Assembly (NCBI GenBank): GCA_034433995.1
Contig: DAOTZU010000163.1
Coordinates: 1-15,303, forward strand
From: DAOTZU01 sp034433995
GTDB lineage: Bacteria > Chloroflexota > Anaerolineae > UBA1429
Length of the DNA: 15,303 nt
Direction: 5' to 3'
Shown: positions 1 through 7,597 of the stretch, piece by piece
Layout of the letters: each line of letters begins with the position of its first letter
How positions within the stretch are numbered: position 1 is the stretch's first letter
The notes under the pieces: generated by a model
The model's database searches: none
Told to the model about the DNA's origin: nothing
Seen by the model: only the letters and a program-made list of their open reading frames with translations
Position numbers and translations under genes: made by a program

Positions 1-80
1 GTGGGGCTCGGCGTGGATGTGACGGTCGTCGAGGGACTCGGTGTCAGAGCGGTCGTTCCCGTCGGGCTCGGCGTGGATGT
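1..80. repeat. Direct repeat inside the Thr/Pro-rich tail of the protease
   Basis: Bases 1-20 and 61-80 match at 19 of 20 positions, including an unbroken 17-base match (4-20 and 64-80). The 60-base period keeps the protease reading frame and encodes the recurring TSTPSP unit. The bases between the two copies are only loosely similar. This is low-complexity linker repetition inside the coding sequence, likely variable in copy number between strains, and not a mobile element. Confidence 0.6.
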
Positions 81-2117
81 AGCCGTCGCCGTGGGCAGGG
101 AAAGGGTCACGGAAGGGCTGGGTGTGATGGTGGGCGTCGCCATCGGCCCGCCAACGTTTTTGAGGATCAAGGGCAAGAACAACTTGCGCGCGCTACCGGT
201 GGGCTGAGGGTACGCGCCGTTGGTGGCTGTGGGCTGAGGCGTGGGCGGAGCCGCAGTCGCCGTGGACGTCGGCGTGGCGCTCAAGGTGGGCGTGGCCGTC
301 GCCTGGACCGTGGCCGTGGGGCTGGGCATTTGCGTCGGCGAGGGGCTGCTGGTGGGCGTGGCCGTCGCTTGGGCGGCGGGGCTGCCCAGATAGAGCCTGC
401 CGGTGCCAAAGAGGGTATCTTTGCCGGTGGCGCCCATATCCACCGCGCGGCCCTCCAAGAAGGCTTGGATCTGCGCCGGAGTGTAACCGGGGAAGGCGCT
501 CTTGACCAGCGCCGCCGCCCCCGCCACGTGGGGCGTGGCCGAGGAGGTGCCGTTAAAGGCGCCGGGGCCATAGCTTGCCGTGGAGACGTTGGCGAACGCG
601 GCGATATCGGGCTTGGTGAAGCCGCCATCCCGGGCGCCGCCCGGACCGTTGGTGGGCCCTTCGGAGCTGTAGGCTTCTTGAGGATAGGGCGCGTTCACGT
701 CCAACGCCGCGCAGGTCATGGCGCCGGGCACGTCGGCCAGGTTGGAGAGGCTGCGCGGGTGCACCTGTTCTTCCAAGGGAGGAAACTTGGGGGCAAAGAT
801 CTCGAAATTGACCGTCCGGCTGCCGCTGAACCGCTGGATGACAAAGCCGTAAGCCGTGGCAGTGCCAAAAGTGGTGACCAGGGCCGCCTCGGTGGGGGTT
901 TGGCCAAAACCGCCGTTCTGCGTATCGGTGCTGGAGGCGATAATGTCCCATCCTGCGCCGTTCCAACGCAGGATATGGAGATCGTAATCCTGATCGACGG
1001 CGCTCCAGTCGTCCCAGCGGGCAAAGACCATCAGCTGGTTGCCCGGGGGGATGGCGTAGGGGTTGCCGTATGCATCCACAAAATAGTTCACCTCTTGGGT
1101 GCTATTGGGGTTGAGAAAGCCGTCGCCGTCGTCATCGGCCCACAGGCCGCCCCAGTGGTTCTCGCGGTCGTTGGAGGCGGCGGTGAGCCAGAAAATGCCC
1201 GCCGTCCGCGCCGTGTCCACCAGGTCGGCAAAGAAACCTGTGCCATCGCCTGGGCTGAGGTTGTACCAGCCCAGGGAGGTGGAAATGATGTGTATCCCTT
1301 GCCCGATGAGCCACCCTACGGCCTCTTCCAGATCAAGCTGGGTGCCCACCTTCACCAGGTAGAGGGTCGCGTCTGGGGCGATATCGTGGATGATCTCGGC
1401 GCAGGCCGTGCCGTGTTCGGTGGTGCCATCCACATCGGCGTTGGTCTCGCCATCCACAAAGTTGCGGATGGTGACGCTGGCGGGCAGCTCTGTGCCCAGC
1501 AAGCTGGGGTAGTTCAAAAATCCCCCATCCACGATGGCCACCTTCACCCCCGCGCCACGATAGCCGGCCGCGTGCCAGGCGGGGGCGTTGATCGCGGCCA
1601 GACCCTCGCTGGTGGCCATGCCCAGGCGCTCGTTGCCCAAGAGAATGGGCGTGGCGGGCAGGTGGATGTAGGCCACCTCTCGCATGTTAGCTAGGGCGAG
1701 CAAATTTGAGGGCGGCAGCCAGGCCTGGAGGAGGGTCCCTTTGGCCCCCACGCCGGTGACCTCGCCACCCAGGGATAGGATGGCCTGTGCGGCCCCCGGC
1801 GCATCGCCCGCTTGCACGCTGACCTGCACCTGCACGCGCCCATCCTTCAGCCGGAGGCCGCTCCCGCCGGCCAGGTCCCGCGCCTCGGCGGGGGAGCGCC
1901 GCGCAGCCAGGGCCAGGCGGAGCAGGGCGCTATCCAGCTTGGGGTGGCGCGCCACTCTGCCGGTTGGGGGCAGGGTGAGATCGGTGGGCAGGACCATTTT
2001 AGGGGCCGGCGCCGACGGGAGGGGCCCCGCCGCCACCACAAGGGTCCCCAGGATCAACCACAGGGCCAAACACAGCAGACTGCATCGCTGCCAAAGGCGC
2101 GCTCGTAAAGGTTTCAT
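1..2117 (-). CDS. Secreted subtilisin-like (S8) serine protease, partial
   Basis: An exported endopeptidase. The frame is open for 705 codons from the ATG at 2115-2117 to the left window edge, so the C terminus is missing. Residues about 13-31 form a hydrophobic signal-like segment after a basic N terminus; an inhibitor-like propeptide probably fills 40-180. The catalytic triad is visible: D197 in AIVDGG, H235 in EHGTACAE, S525 in GTSSATPHVAG, with the oxyanion Asn N316 in AASN. N316 to S525 is about 209 residues, far longer than in subtilisin. The excess holds an acidic DDDGDG loop (328-333), calcium-site-like, and a beta-rich stretch about 345-440 resembling a pre-peptidase domain. After the catalytic domain come Thr/Pro/Ser-rich stretches (about 583-640 and 662-705) flanking KLFLPLILKN (645-654). 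A GAAGGAG site lies 7 bases before the start. It is last in a four-gene operon, 16 bases after the coiled-coil gene. Confidence 0.93.
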   Translation of the reverse strand, partial: MKPLRARLWQRCSLLCLALWLILGTLVVAAGPLPSAPAPKMVLPTDLTLPPTGRVARHPKLDSALLRLALAARRSPAEARDLAGGSGLRLKDGRVQVQVSVQAGDAPGAAQAILSLGGEVTGVGAKGTLLQAWLPPSNLLALANMREVAYIHLPATPILLGNERLGMATSEGLAAINAPAWHAAGYRGAGVKVAIVDGGFLNYPSLLGTELPASVTIRNFVDGETNADVDGTTEHGTACAEIIHDIAPDATLYLVKVGTQLDLEEAVGWLIGQGIHIISTSLGWYNLSPGDGTGFFADLVDTARTAGIFWLTAASNDRENHWGGLWADDDGDGFLNPNSTQEVNYFVDAYGNPYAIPPGNQLMVFARWDDWSAVDQDYDLHILRWNGAGWDIIASSTDTQNGGFGQTPTEAALVTTFGTATAYGFVIQRFSGSRTVNFEIFAPKFPPLEEQVHPRSLSNLADVPGAMTCAALDVNAPYPQEAYSSEGPTNGPGGARDGGFTKPDIAAFANVSTASYGPGAFNGTSSATPHVAGAAALVKSAFPGYTPAQIQAFLEGRAVDMGATGKDTLFGTGRLYLGSPAAQATATPTSSPSPTQMPSPTATVQATATPTLSATPTSTATAAPPTPQPTATNGAYPQPTGSARKLFLPLILKNVGGPMATPTITPSPSVTLSLPTATATSTPSPTGTTALTPSPSTTVTSTPSP

Positions 2118-2133
2118 CGCAGGGCTCCTTCGT

Positions 2134-2754
2134 TCACTGATGGGGCTCCACAGGTGGCTGGGGCGGCGGCAACTGCCCCTCAGCGATCATCTTGTCCAAT
2201 AGGCGGCGGGCCTCCTCGTGTTGGAGAAAGGCCGAGAGCAGGGCCTGTTTGTAGCGCACGGCCCGGGCGCTCTCCTGGGCCTGTTCGTCCAGCCGTTGCA
2301 GCAGGCGCGCACTCATCTCGGCCATCAGGTCGCGCATCTGGGCTTGCTTTTGGGCCAAAAGCTCGTGCAGTTGTTCGTTTTCCAAGAGGAGCGCGCTGAC
2401 CACGTCCCGCTGCCGCCCACCGAAGAGGCTGAGGATGCCGGAGGAGGTCAGCCGGTCGCGCAGGCGGCTCACTTCGCGCTCCAAGGCGGCGATGCGCTCG
2501 TCGCGCTGGCGCAAGCGTTCCTCGTATTCGGCGATGAGCTGCTCCTTGTCATCGGCCACGGAGGCCAGCAAGCGCGAGAGGGTGGCCTCTTGGGTGCGCC
2601 GCTGTTCGGCCAAGGCATGTTCGCGTTGCCGTCGCTGCCAACCGCTCCACACCCAAATGACCAGCCCGGCCACCAGGGCGCAGAGGATAAAGGTCACCAA
2701 GACGGGCGGGGAAAAGATGACCGATAAGGGACTCGATCCGGTGGATTCGGGCAT
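2134..2754 (-). CDS. Single-pass membrane protein with long coiled coil
   Basis: A 206-residue protein of no family I recognise. Residues about 17-38 form one hydrophobic transmembrane helix. The rest is highly charged, rich in Glu, Gln, Arg and Leu, and reads as coiled coil in two blocks (about 45-108 and 118-190) split by a short break containing GILSLFGG. The tail (PPPQPP) is proline-rich. The layout suggests a membrane-anchored cytoplasmic rod, as in scaffold or LapA-like proteins, but there is no catalytic motif. The start is set by AAAGGAG five bases upstream, overlapping the transporter stop codon nine bases away. It sits between the sugar transporter and the protease. Existence of the gene is well supported; function is unknown. 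Confidence 0.82.
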   Translation of the reverse strand: MPESTGSSPLSVIFSPPVLVTFILCALVAGLVIWVWSGWQRRQREHALAEQRRTQEATLSRLLASVADDKEQLIAEYEERLRQRDERIAALEREVSRLRDRLTSSGILSLFGGRQRDVVSALLLENEQLHELLAQKQAQMRDLMAEMSARLLQRLDEQAQESARAVRYKQALLSAFLQHEEARRLLDKMIAEGQLPPPQPPVEPHQ

Positions 2755-2763
2755 GGGACTCCT

Positions 2764-4137
2764 TTATGCGGATTTTTCCACCGCTTGCCGGCGGGCCAAC
2801 TCTTGGCGCACTTGCCAATGCTCTTGGCGGGCGATGGGGTAAAGGGTGGCAAAAAGGATGCCGCCGCTGAGGAGCAGGGCCGGCAGCGCGCCGGTCAAGA
2901 GGCGCATGGCCCATAGCGCCGCGGGAGCCTGGATCTCAGCGTTGGGCACATAGCCGGACCAATCCAGCGCCAGGCCCACCAGGAACAACCCCAACCCCGT
3001 GGCGGCCTTTTGGGCCAACATCACCAGGCTGTAAAACATCCCCTCGTGGCGTTGGCCGGTGTGGAGCTGGTCCCACTCCACGGCGTCGGGGATGATGGAC
3101 CAGGGCAACACGTGGGCCGCCGAAACGCCGATCCCCGCCAGCGCGCCCAGGGCAAGGATGGCCCCCCAAGGGGCGGAGGGCCGCAGCAGGATGAGGACGA
3201 TCTGCACCACCGCCCAGAAAGCGATGCCGGCGATGTAGGCCCGGCGCTTGTTGGTGTGCCGGGAGGCCCACTCCCAGAAGGGCAACACCACCAGGGCGGT
3301 GACGAAAATCACGGCAAAGAGGGTGTCGCTTTGGGCCTCGCGGTGCAGCCAGTAGCGGATAAAGTAGAGCAGCACCGCCTGCACCACATCCACAGCGAGC
3401 CAGGTGAGCAAAAAGATCCCCACGCTAAAAAGAAAGGGACGATTTTGTAACGCGGCGCGGAGGGAGGTGCGCAGCGACGGTTGTTCGCCGGCGGCGAACT
3501 CGGGCCGTTCGCGGGTGCCCCAAAAAGTCAAGAGCAGCGGCAGGGCGCTGAGCACAGCGAACACTGCGCCGTTGAGGGCCACGCGGGGGGCGTTCTCTGG
3601 CCTAAAGGCACCGATGATCATCCACGGCACGGTGAAGGCGATCAGCCCGCCCAAGATGGAGAAGGCCATGCGATAGGTGGTGAGGGCGGTGCGCTCGTCA
3701 TAATCCAGGGTAAGCTCCGGCGTGAGGGCGAAATAGGGCATATAGACAAAGGTGGCGACGGTATCATAGAGCACATAGAGGCCGGCATAGTAAGCGGCCA
3801 GCCATCCTTGACTTGAGATGGGAGGCCTCCACCACATGAGGGCAAATACGAGGCCAAAAGGGATAAAGCCAAAGAGCAGAAATGGCCGCCGTCGGCCCCA
3901 CTTGCTGCGGGTGCGATCGGAGAGGTGGCCGATGATGGGGTCGTTGATCCAATCCCATTGGCGGGCGATCATGATGGCCAGGCCGGCCAGGGCAGGGCGC
4001 AGACCCACCACATCGGTCAAGAAGAGCAAGAAATAGACGCCCAGCAGCGTCGCGGTGAGGCTGAAACCCGTGTCGCCAAGGCCGTAAAGGAGCTTGGTAC
4101 GCCGAGAGAGACGCTCGCCCTGTTCACCGGTGGTCAT
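2764..4137 (-). CDS. GPH-family (MelB-like) sugar:cation symporter
   Basis: A 457-residue inner-membrane secondary transporter of the glycoside-pentoside-hexuronide:cation symporter family (MFS_2), with about twelve hydrophobic helices across the length. The N terminus has the family's LLYGLGDTG segment (17-24). Helix II carries ARQWDWINDP, in which D62 and D66 are spaced like the cation-site aspartates of MelB. It is followed by the loop signature from HLSDRTRSKWGRRRPF (71-86) with D74. Start: AAGGAGG a few bases before the ATG. It lies 27 bases after the heparinase-like gene and 9 before the coiled-coil gene, so all are probably on one transcript. Substrate cannot be read from sequence; the lyase neighbour makes uronic-acid-containing oligosaccharides the natural guess. 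Confidence 0.93.
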   Translation of the reverse strand: MTTGEQGERLSRRTKLLYGLGDTGFSLTATLLGVYFLLFLTDVVGLRPALAGLAIMIARQWDWINDPIIGHLSDRTRSKWGRRRPFLLFGFIPFGLVFALMWWRPPISSQGWLAAYYAGLYVLYDTVATFVYMPYFALTPELTLDYDERTALTTYRMAFSILGGLIAFTVPWMIIGAFRPENAPRVALNGAVFAVLSALPLLLTFWGTRERPEFAAGEQPSLRTSLRAALQNRPFLFSVGIFLLTWLAVDVVQAVLLYFIRYWLHREAQSDTLFAVIFVTALVVLPFWEWASRHTNKRRAYIAGIAFWAVVQIVLILLRPSAPWGAILALGALAGIGVSAAHVLPWSIIPDAVEWDQLHTGQRHEGMFYSLVMLAQKAATGLGLFLVGLALDWSGYVPNAEIQAPAALWAMRLLTGALPALLLSGGILFATLYPIARQEHWQVRQELARRQAVEKSA

Positions 4138-4164
4138 AGAGCCTCCTTGGGCAGGTTATGCCCC

Positions 4165-6081
4165 TCATAGCTGCTCCAAGAGAAAGTGGTACACCGCTCC
4201 GCCGGCGGGCAACGTGCCCCGAGCCACAAAGGCGGTGCGCGTTTCGGCACCTTCGCCGCCTAACGGCTCCTCGGCCCAGGCAAGTTGGCCTTGTTGCAGA
4301 CGGAGGATCCAGTCGCCCCGTTGGCCGGGGATGCGGATGGTTTCGCCCTCCAAGCGTGCTGTGCGCGGGGTGTGGAACCAGAAAGCCACCTCGTGGGCAG
4401 CACCATCTTGGGGCACGACCTCGTCCGTGATCTGTACGCGGTGCGGTAAGCGGGCCCAAAGAGTGCGCCGGAAGCGACGCAAGGCCGGGTAACTGGCCGC
4501 CGCCTCGCCCACCAGCCGCAAAGAACCATCGGGCAAGCGCTCAACGCCCTCCACACCGGCGCCTAGCGAGGCATGTGGTACGATGCTCCGGTCCAGCTGC
4601 AAGGTGCTGTGGGCATGGTAAGAGCCGAAATGTTCGTCGAACAGAGGGTCGTGATAGGGGCCTGGGCCGGCCTCGGTGATGATGGGGTGAGGGCCATCGT
4701 AAAGCAGCACGCTGTTGCGGTCCACATGGTCATGTCCCCGCACGGACCAGCCGCCTTTGAGCACCAGGACCACGTCGTCCGTCCCAAAGCCCGTGCGGAC
4801 GATGACGATGCCTTGGCTGGGATAATGCACGGCCAGGCGATCCAGGCCGGATGCCTCGGTCTCTTGCCCGTAAGGGATACCCCTATCCGGGGGAAGGGCG
4901 GCCAACCAACCCGCATCGGGGGCCATGCGGATCAAACGTTCTTGAGCTGTGGGGCGCTGCAGGGGCGCGGAGGGATCATAATAGAGCAGCCCAAAGACAT
5001 CGTGGCTCGGCCCACCCACCACTTCATGCAGAAACCAGTTCAGGGCTGGGTCTTGGGTGCGGCGCACGGCCAAGGCCAACACCGCGCCGGCCCAGTTGCG
5101 TCGCCGGTTAAAGAGGGCCTCCTGGCGCAGCGAGCCATCGCCATCGTTGAGCGGCAGCCAGTGATCGTAATCGGGAAGCATGGTATCCATCAGCCAATAA
5201 GGGAAATTGCGCACCTGGGGGTGTTGTATCAGGCGCGCGTCTCCCTGGCGTTCCAAGAGATGGGCCAACATCCACACCTGTTCCATGGTCCCCAAGCCGT
5301 AGGCGGCGCCCTCGAAATAGGAACCATCGTGGCCGGTGGCGTCCATGGAGCGCAGCATTTGCTCCGTGGCCAGCTCCACCCAGCGCGGGGCGCGGGGATC
5401 GTGACCCAGCAGCGAGAGGGCACCCACGCCTAGCCCACCGATGATCTGGGTGAATTGGTTGCCTTCCGTCCTGCCCCCGTGGGCAAAAAACCAAGAACGC
5501 CCCACATAGAAATCATCCTCGATGCGGGAACAGAACTCGGCCACCCGGCGATGCAAGAGCCGCCAATCATCGGCCGTCAGCCATTCGGCCAGGAACTCGG
5601 CGCAGAGGGGCAAGGTGACGAGATAATTCTCCGTCGCCCCCCATTCGCCATCGCCATCGGCGGGCATGGAGTGTTCCTTATAGTACAGGGTCCACCCCGG
5701 ATATTGCCAGCGTTGCCAATGCAACGGGGCGCGCCAGATGCGCAGGCAAGCCTCACGCAAGGCCACGTTGGCCGGATCCAGGGCGGCAGCCGCCGCCATC
5801 GTCAGCAGCTCGCGACGGATGCGTTGGCTGCGGCGCACGCTGCCCATGGCCACGATAAAGGCGTTGCGGTTCTGACCGATGCGCTCCAGTTGATCGCTGC
5901 GCTCATCCCAAGCCCAGCGGGGGACAAGGTCGGCCGTGGGCCAATCCCGCAGGTCATCGTCGCTATAAGGTTTAAACCCGGCCGCCTCGGCCAAGATAGC
6001 CTGTGCGATGGGCCGTCCCCAGGGCGTTGCGGCCCGGCGACGCAGGTCCGTGATGTCGTCCAAAATGAGGGGTCTCGGCAT
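4165..6081 (-). CDS. Heparinase II/III-family protein (probable polysaccharide lyase)
   Basis: A 638-residue protein with the two-part layout of heparinase II/III lyases: an alpha-helical toroid (about 1-375), then a beta-sandwich region (about 415-638). Visible landmarks are NQFTQIIGGLGVGALSLLG (208-226), DGSYFEGAAYGLGTMEQVW (252-270), GHDHVDRNS (449-457) and YHAHSTLQLD (488-497); the His residues of the last two match the region that binds metal or substrate in the family. There is no signal peptide, so it probably acts in the cytoplasm on imported oligosaccharides, consistent with the symporter gene next in the operon. The open frame runs upstream to 6354, but the ATG at 6079-6081 is the likely start because a good promoter ends about 40 bases before it and the longer form would overlap divergent mrp. 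The Shine-Dalgarno (AGCAGGA) is weak. The exact lyase family and substrate are undetermined. Confidence 0.88.
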   Translation of the reverse strand: MPRPLILDDITDLRRRAATPWGRPIAQAILAEAAGFKPYSDDDLRDWPTADLVPRWAWDERSDQLERIGQNRNAFIVAMGSVRRSQRIRRELLTMAAAAALDPANVALREACLRIWRAPLHWQRWQYPGWTLYYKEHSMPADGDGEWGATENYLVTLPLCAEFLAEWLTADDWRLLHRRVAEFCSRIEDDFYVGRSWFFAHGGRTEGNQFTQIIGGLGVGALSLLGHDPRAPRWVELATEQMLRSMDATGHDGSYFEGAAYGLGTMEQVWMLAHLLERQGDARLIQHPQVRNFPYWLMDTMLPDYDHWLPLNDGDGSLRQEALFNRRRNWAGAVLALAVRRTQDPALNWFLHEVVGGPSHDVFGLLYYDPSAPLQRPTAQERLIRMAPDAGWLAALPPDRGIPYGQETEASGLDRLAVHYPSQGIVIVRTGFGTDDVVLVLKGGWSVRGHDHVDRNSVLLYDGPHPIITEAGPGPYHDPLFDEHFGSYHAHSTLQLDRSIVPHASLGAGVEGVERLPDGSLRLVGEAAASYPALRRFRRTLWARLPHRVQITDEVVPQDGAAHEVAFWFHTPRTARLEGETIRIPGQRGDWILRLQQGQLAWAEEPLGGEGAETRTAFVARGTLPAGGAVYHFLLEQL

Positions 6082-6120
6082 GGGTCCTGCTCTGGTAAAG
6101 GTTGTGTGTGTACTGGCCCC

Positions 6121-6149
6121 ATTGTAGCGGCGCCGGAGAGCTGCGTCAA
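6121..6149 (-). promoter_or_regulatory. Sigma70-type promoter of the lyase-transporter-protease operon
   Basis: Read on the minus strand, TTGACG (6144-6149) and TACAAT (6121-6126) each match consensus at five of six positions and are separated by exactly 17 bases. The start point would be near 6114, giving a leader of about 33 bases before the ATG at 6081. It supports the short form of the heparinase-like protein. Confidence 0.7.
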
Positions 6150-6163
6150 ACGCCCTCGATTTT

Positions 6164-6192
6164 TTGGATTGTTGATCAAATTGTACTATCAT
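6164..6192 (+). promoter_or_regulatory. Candidate promoter of mrp
   Basis: TTGGAT (6164-6169) and TATCAT (6187-6192) with a 17-base spacer. The -10 matches consensus at five of six positions but the -35 only at three. It is the best plus-strand candidate in the 172-base divergent gap, which is AT-richer around 6160-6195 than the surroundings. Transcription would start near 6199, about 55 bases before mrp. Confidence 0.45.
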
Positions 6193-6212
6193 TGCTCTTG
6201 TCCTGGAGGCTG

Positions 6213-6257
6213 ATGGCTGAGCGTCAAAGGCCGATACCGTTCTCAGGGGGCACATGA
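6213..6257 (+). CDS. Possible 14-codon leader ORF before mrp
   Basis: ATG at 6213 reads MAERQRPIPFSGGT and stops with a TGA (6255-6257) that overlaps the mrp start codon (ATGA). A GGAGG lies at 6205-6209, only 3 bases before the ATG, which is closer than ideal. It sits between the candidate promoter and mrp, so it would be transcribed. It could couple mrp translation to that of a leader peptide, or be chance: short ORFs of this size are common. No known peptide is recognised. Confidence 0.25.
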   Translation: MAERQRPIPFSGGT

Positions 6258-7333
6258 TGATCCAGTTGGAGCAGATTCGCGAGGCTTTGCGCCAGGTGAT
6301 GGATCCCGAGTTGCAGCGCAACATCGTGGATCTGGGCATGGTGCAAGACCTCACCTTTCAGGATGGCGTGGTGAGCTTTACCTTGGCGTTGACCACCATG
6401 GCCTGCCCACTGCGTGGGCAGATCCAGCAAGAGGCCCGGGAGCGCCTGCTGGCCTTGGAGGGGGTCTGTGATGTGGTGATCAACGTCCGCGCCATGACCC
6501 AGGCCGAGAAGGAACGCATCTTTGGCCGGGCGCGGGAAGAGCAGGGTTCGGCGGCGATGTTCAATCACATCCAGCACGCCGTGGCCGTGGTCAGCGGCAA
6601 GGGCGGCGTGGGCAAATCCTCCGTGGCGGCCCTCTTGGCGGTGGTCTTGCGGCGCAAGGGCTATCGGGTGGGCGTGTTGGATGCCGATATCACCGGCCCC
6701 AGCATCCCCAAGATGTTGCTCCGCGATGGCGCCCGCCCCATGGGCAGCCCCATCGGCATCTTGCCGGTGGAGACGGCCAGCGGGATCAAGGTCATCTCCA
6801 TCAACTTGCTCTTGGAGGACCCCAACCAGGCGGTGATCTGGCGCGGGCCGCTGATCAGCGGGGCGATCAAGCAGTTCTATGGTGATGTGGTCTGGGGCGA
6901 GCTGGATTACCTGGTGGTGGACCTGCCCCCCGGCACCTCCGATGCCACCTTGACGGTGATGCAGACCATCCCCCTCAACGGCATCGTCCTGGTGACGACG
7001 CCCCAAGGCCTGGCCGGGATGGTGGTGCGCAAGGCCTCGGCCATGGCCAGCCAGTTGGGCATCCCCATCCTGGGGATCATCGAAAACATGAGCTACTTCC
7101 GCTGCCCGGATACCGGAAAAGAGTACGAGCTTTTCGGGCCGAGCCAGGCGGCGGAGGTGGCGGTGGCCGTGGGCGCGCCCATCCTGGGGCGGCTCCCCAT
7201 CAATCCCCAGATCGCCCTCTTGGCCGATAGTGGCCGCTTGGAGGAGTACCCGGCGGAAGAGTTTGCGCCCGTGGTGGAGCGGATGTTGGCGGTGATGCCG
7301 CAAGAGGCCCAGGGCCCCGCGGCCAAGCAATAG
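6254..7333 (+). CDS. mrp: Mrp/ApbC/NBP35-family iron-sulfur cluster carrier ATPase
   Basis: A 359-residue cytoplasmic P-loop ATPase thought to carry and deliver Fe-S clusters. Residues about 3-80 are a MIP18 (DUF59) domain with the conserved ACPLR (C51). The ParA/MinD-like ATPase domain follows: deviant Walker A GKGGVGKS (115-122), LDADITGPSIPKML (142-155) and DLPPGTSD (223-230). The usual C-terminal CPxC reads CPDT here (C284), so only one of the two bridging cysteines is present. The N terminus is MM; the second ATG (6257) has better spacing from the AGGGGG at 6245-6250. An in-frame stop at 6218 rules out a longer start. It is the only plus-strand gene, convergent with the selenium cassette 42 bases away, where I see no terminator. 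Family certain, targets unknown. Confidence 0.95.
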   Translation: MMIQLEQIREALRQVMDPELQRNIVDLGMVQDLTFQDGVVSFTLALTTMACPLRGQIQQEARERLLALEGVCDVVINVRAMTQAEKERIFGRAREEQGSAAMFNHIQHAVAVVSGKGGVGKSSVAALLAVVLRRKGYRVGVLDADITGPSIPKMLLRDGARPMGSPIGILPVETASGIKVISINLLLEDPNQAVIWRGPLISGAIKQFYGDVVWGELDYLVVDLPPGTSDATLTVMQTIPLNGIVLVTTPQGLAGMVVRKASAMASQLGIPILGIIENMSYFRCPDTGKEYELFGPSQAAEVAVAVGAPILGRLPINPQIALLADSGRLEEYPAEEFAPVVERMLAVMPQEAQGPAAKQ

Positions 7334-7375
7334 AAGGAGGGCGGCAGCTCATCTCGCCGCAGTACCTGGCGCGCT

Positions 7376-7597
7376 TTATAGTTGGCGTACCCCCGCATGT
7401 TCCACTTGCGCGGCCCGCAATGTCTCCTCGATAGTTTGGGCCAGGGGCCAATCGAAGCGTAGGGCCATGCCGCAATCGCTGGAGAGCTGGCGGGGCGTGG
7501 GGATCAACTTGATCTCCAGCCCCGCTGCTTTGAGGACCTTTTCCGCTTTGAGGGCCGCTGAGGTGGTGTAAAAGAGGACGACGCCATATACTTTCAT
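7376..7597 (-). CDS. DUF3343 protein (putative Se/S carrier-like)
   Basis: A 73-residue protein matching the small DUF3343 family. It begins MKVYGVVLFYTTSAALKAEK and contains the hallmark LIPTPRQLSSDCG (35-47) followed by MALRF. The single cysteine in the DCG motif would be the carrier residue. Family members recur beside selD, YedE/YedF and selenium-linked desulfurases, hence the proposed role in moving reduced selenium or sulfur. The true start is the ATG at 7595-7597, which overlaps the desulfurase stop in an ATGA junction; the frame stays open further upstream only because it runs into the desulfurase gene. It is the last gene of the cassette and ends 42 bases from convergent mrp. Confidence 0.9.
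   Translation of the reverse strand: MKVYGVVLFYTTSAALKAEKVLKAAGLEIKLIPTPRQLSSDCGMALRFDWPLAQTIEETLRAAQVEHAGVRQL

Noticed and set aside
330..1694. Plus-strand ORF of 454 codons
   Set aside because: It lies antisense to the S8 protease, whose triad and domains read cleanly in the opposite frame. Its translation is Gly/Arg/Ala-rich with no domain, as expected from a high-GC shadow.
4573..5433. Plus-strand ORF of 286 codons
   Set aside because: It is antisense to the heparinase-like gene and has no recognisable domain or ribosome site.
6082..6354. N-terminal extension of the heparinase-like protein by 91 codons
   Set aside because: It would overlap the 5' end of mrp and cross the promoter at 6121-6149. 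The extra residues have no family similarity.
6224..7330. Minus-strand ORF of 368 codons opposite mrp
   Set aside because: It is the His/Gly/Asp-rich mirror of mrp, whose Walker A and MIP18 domain are unmistakable.
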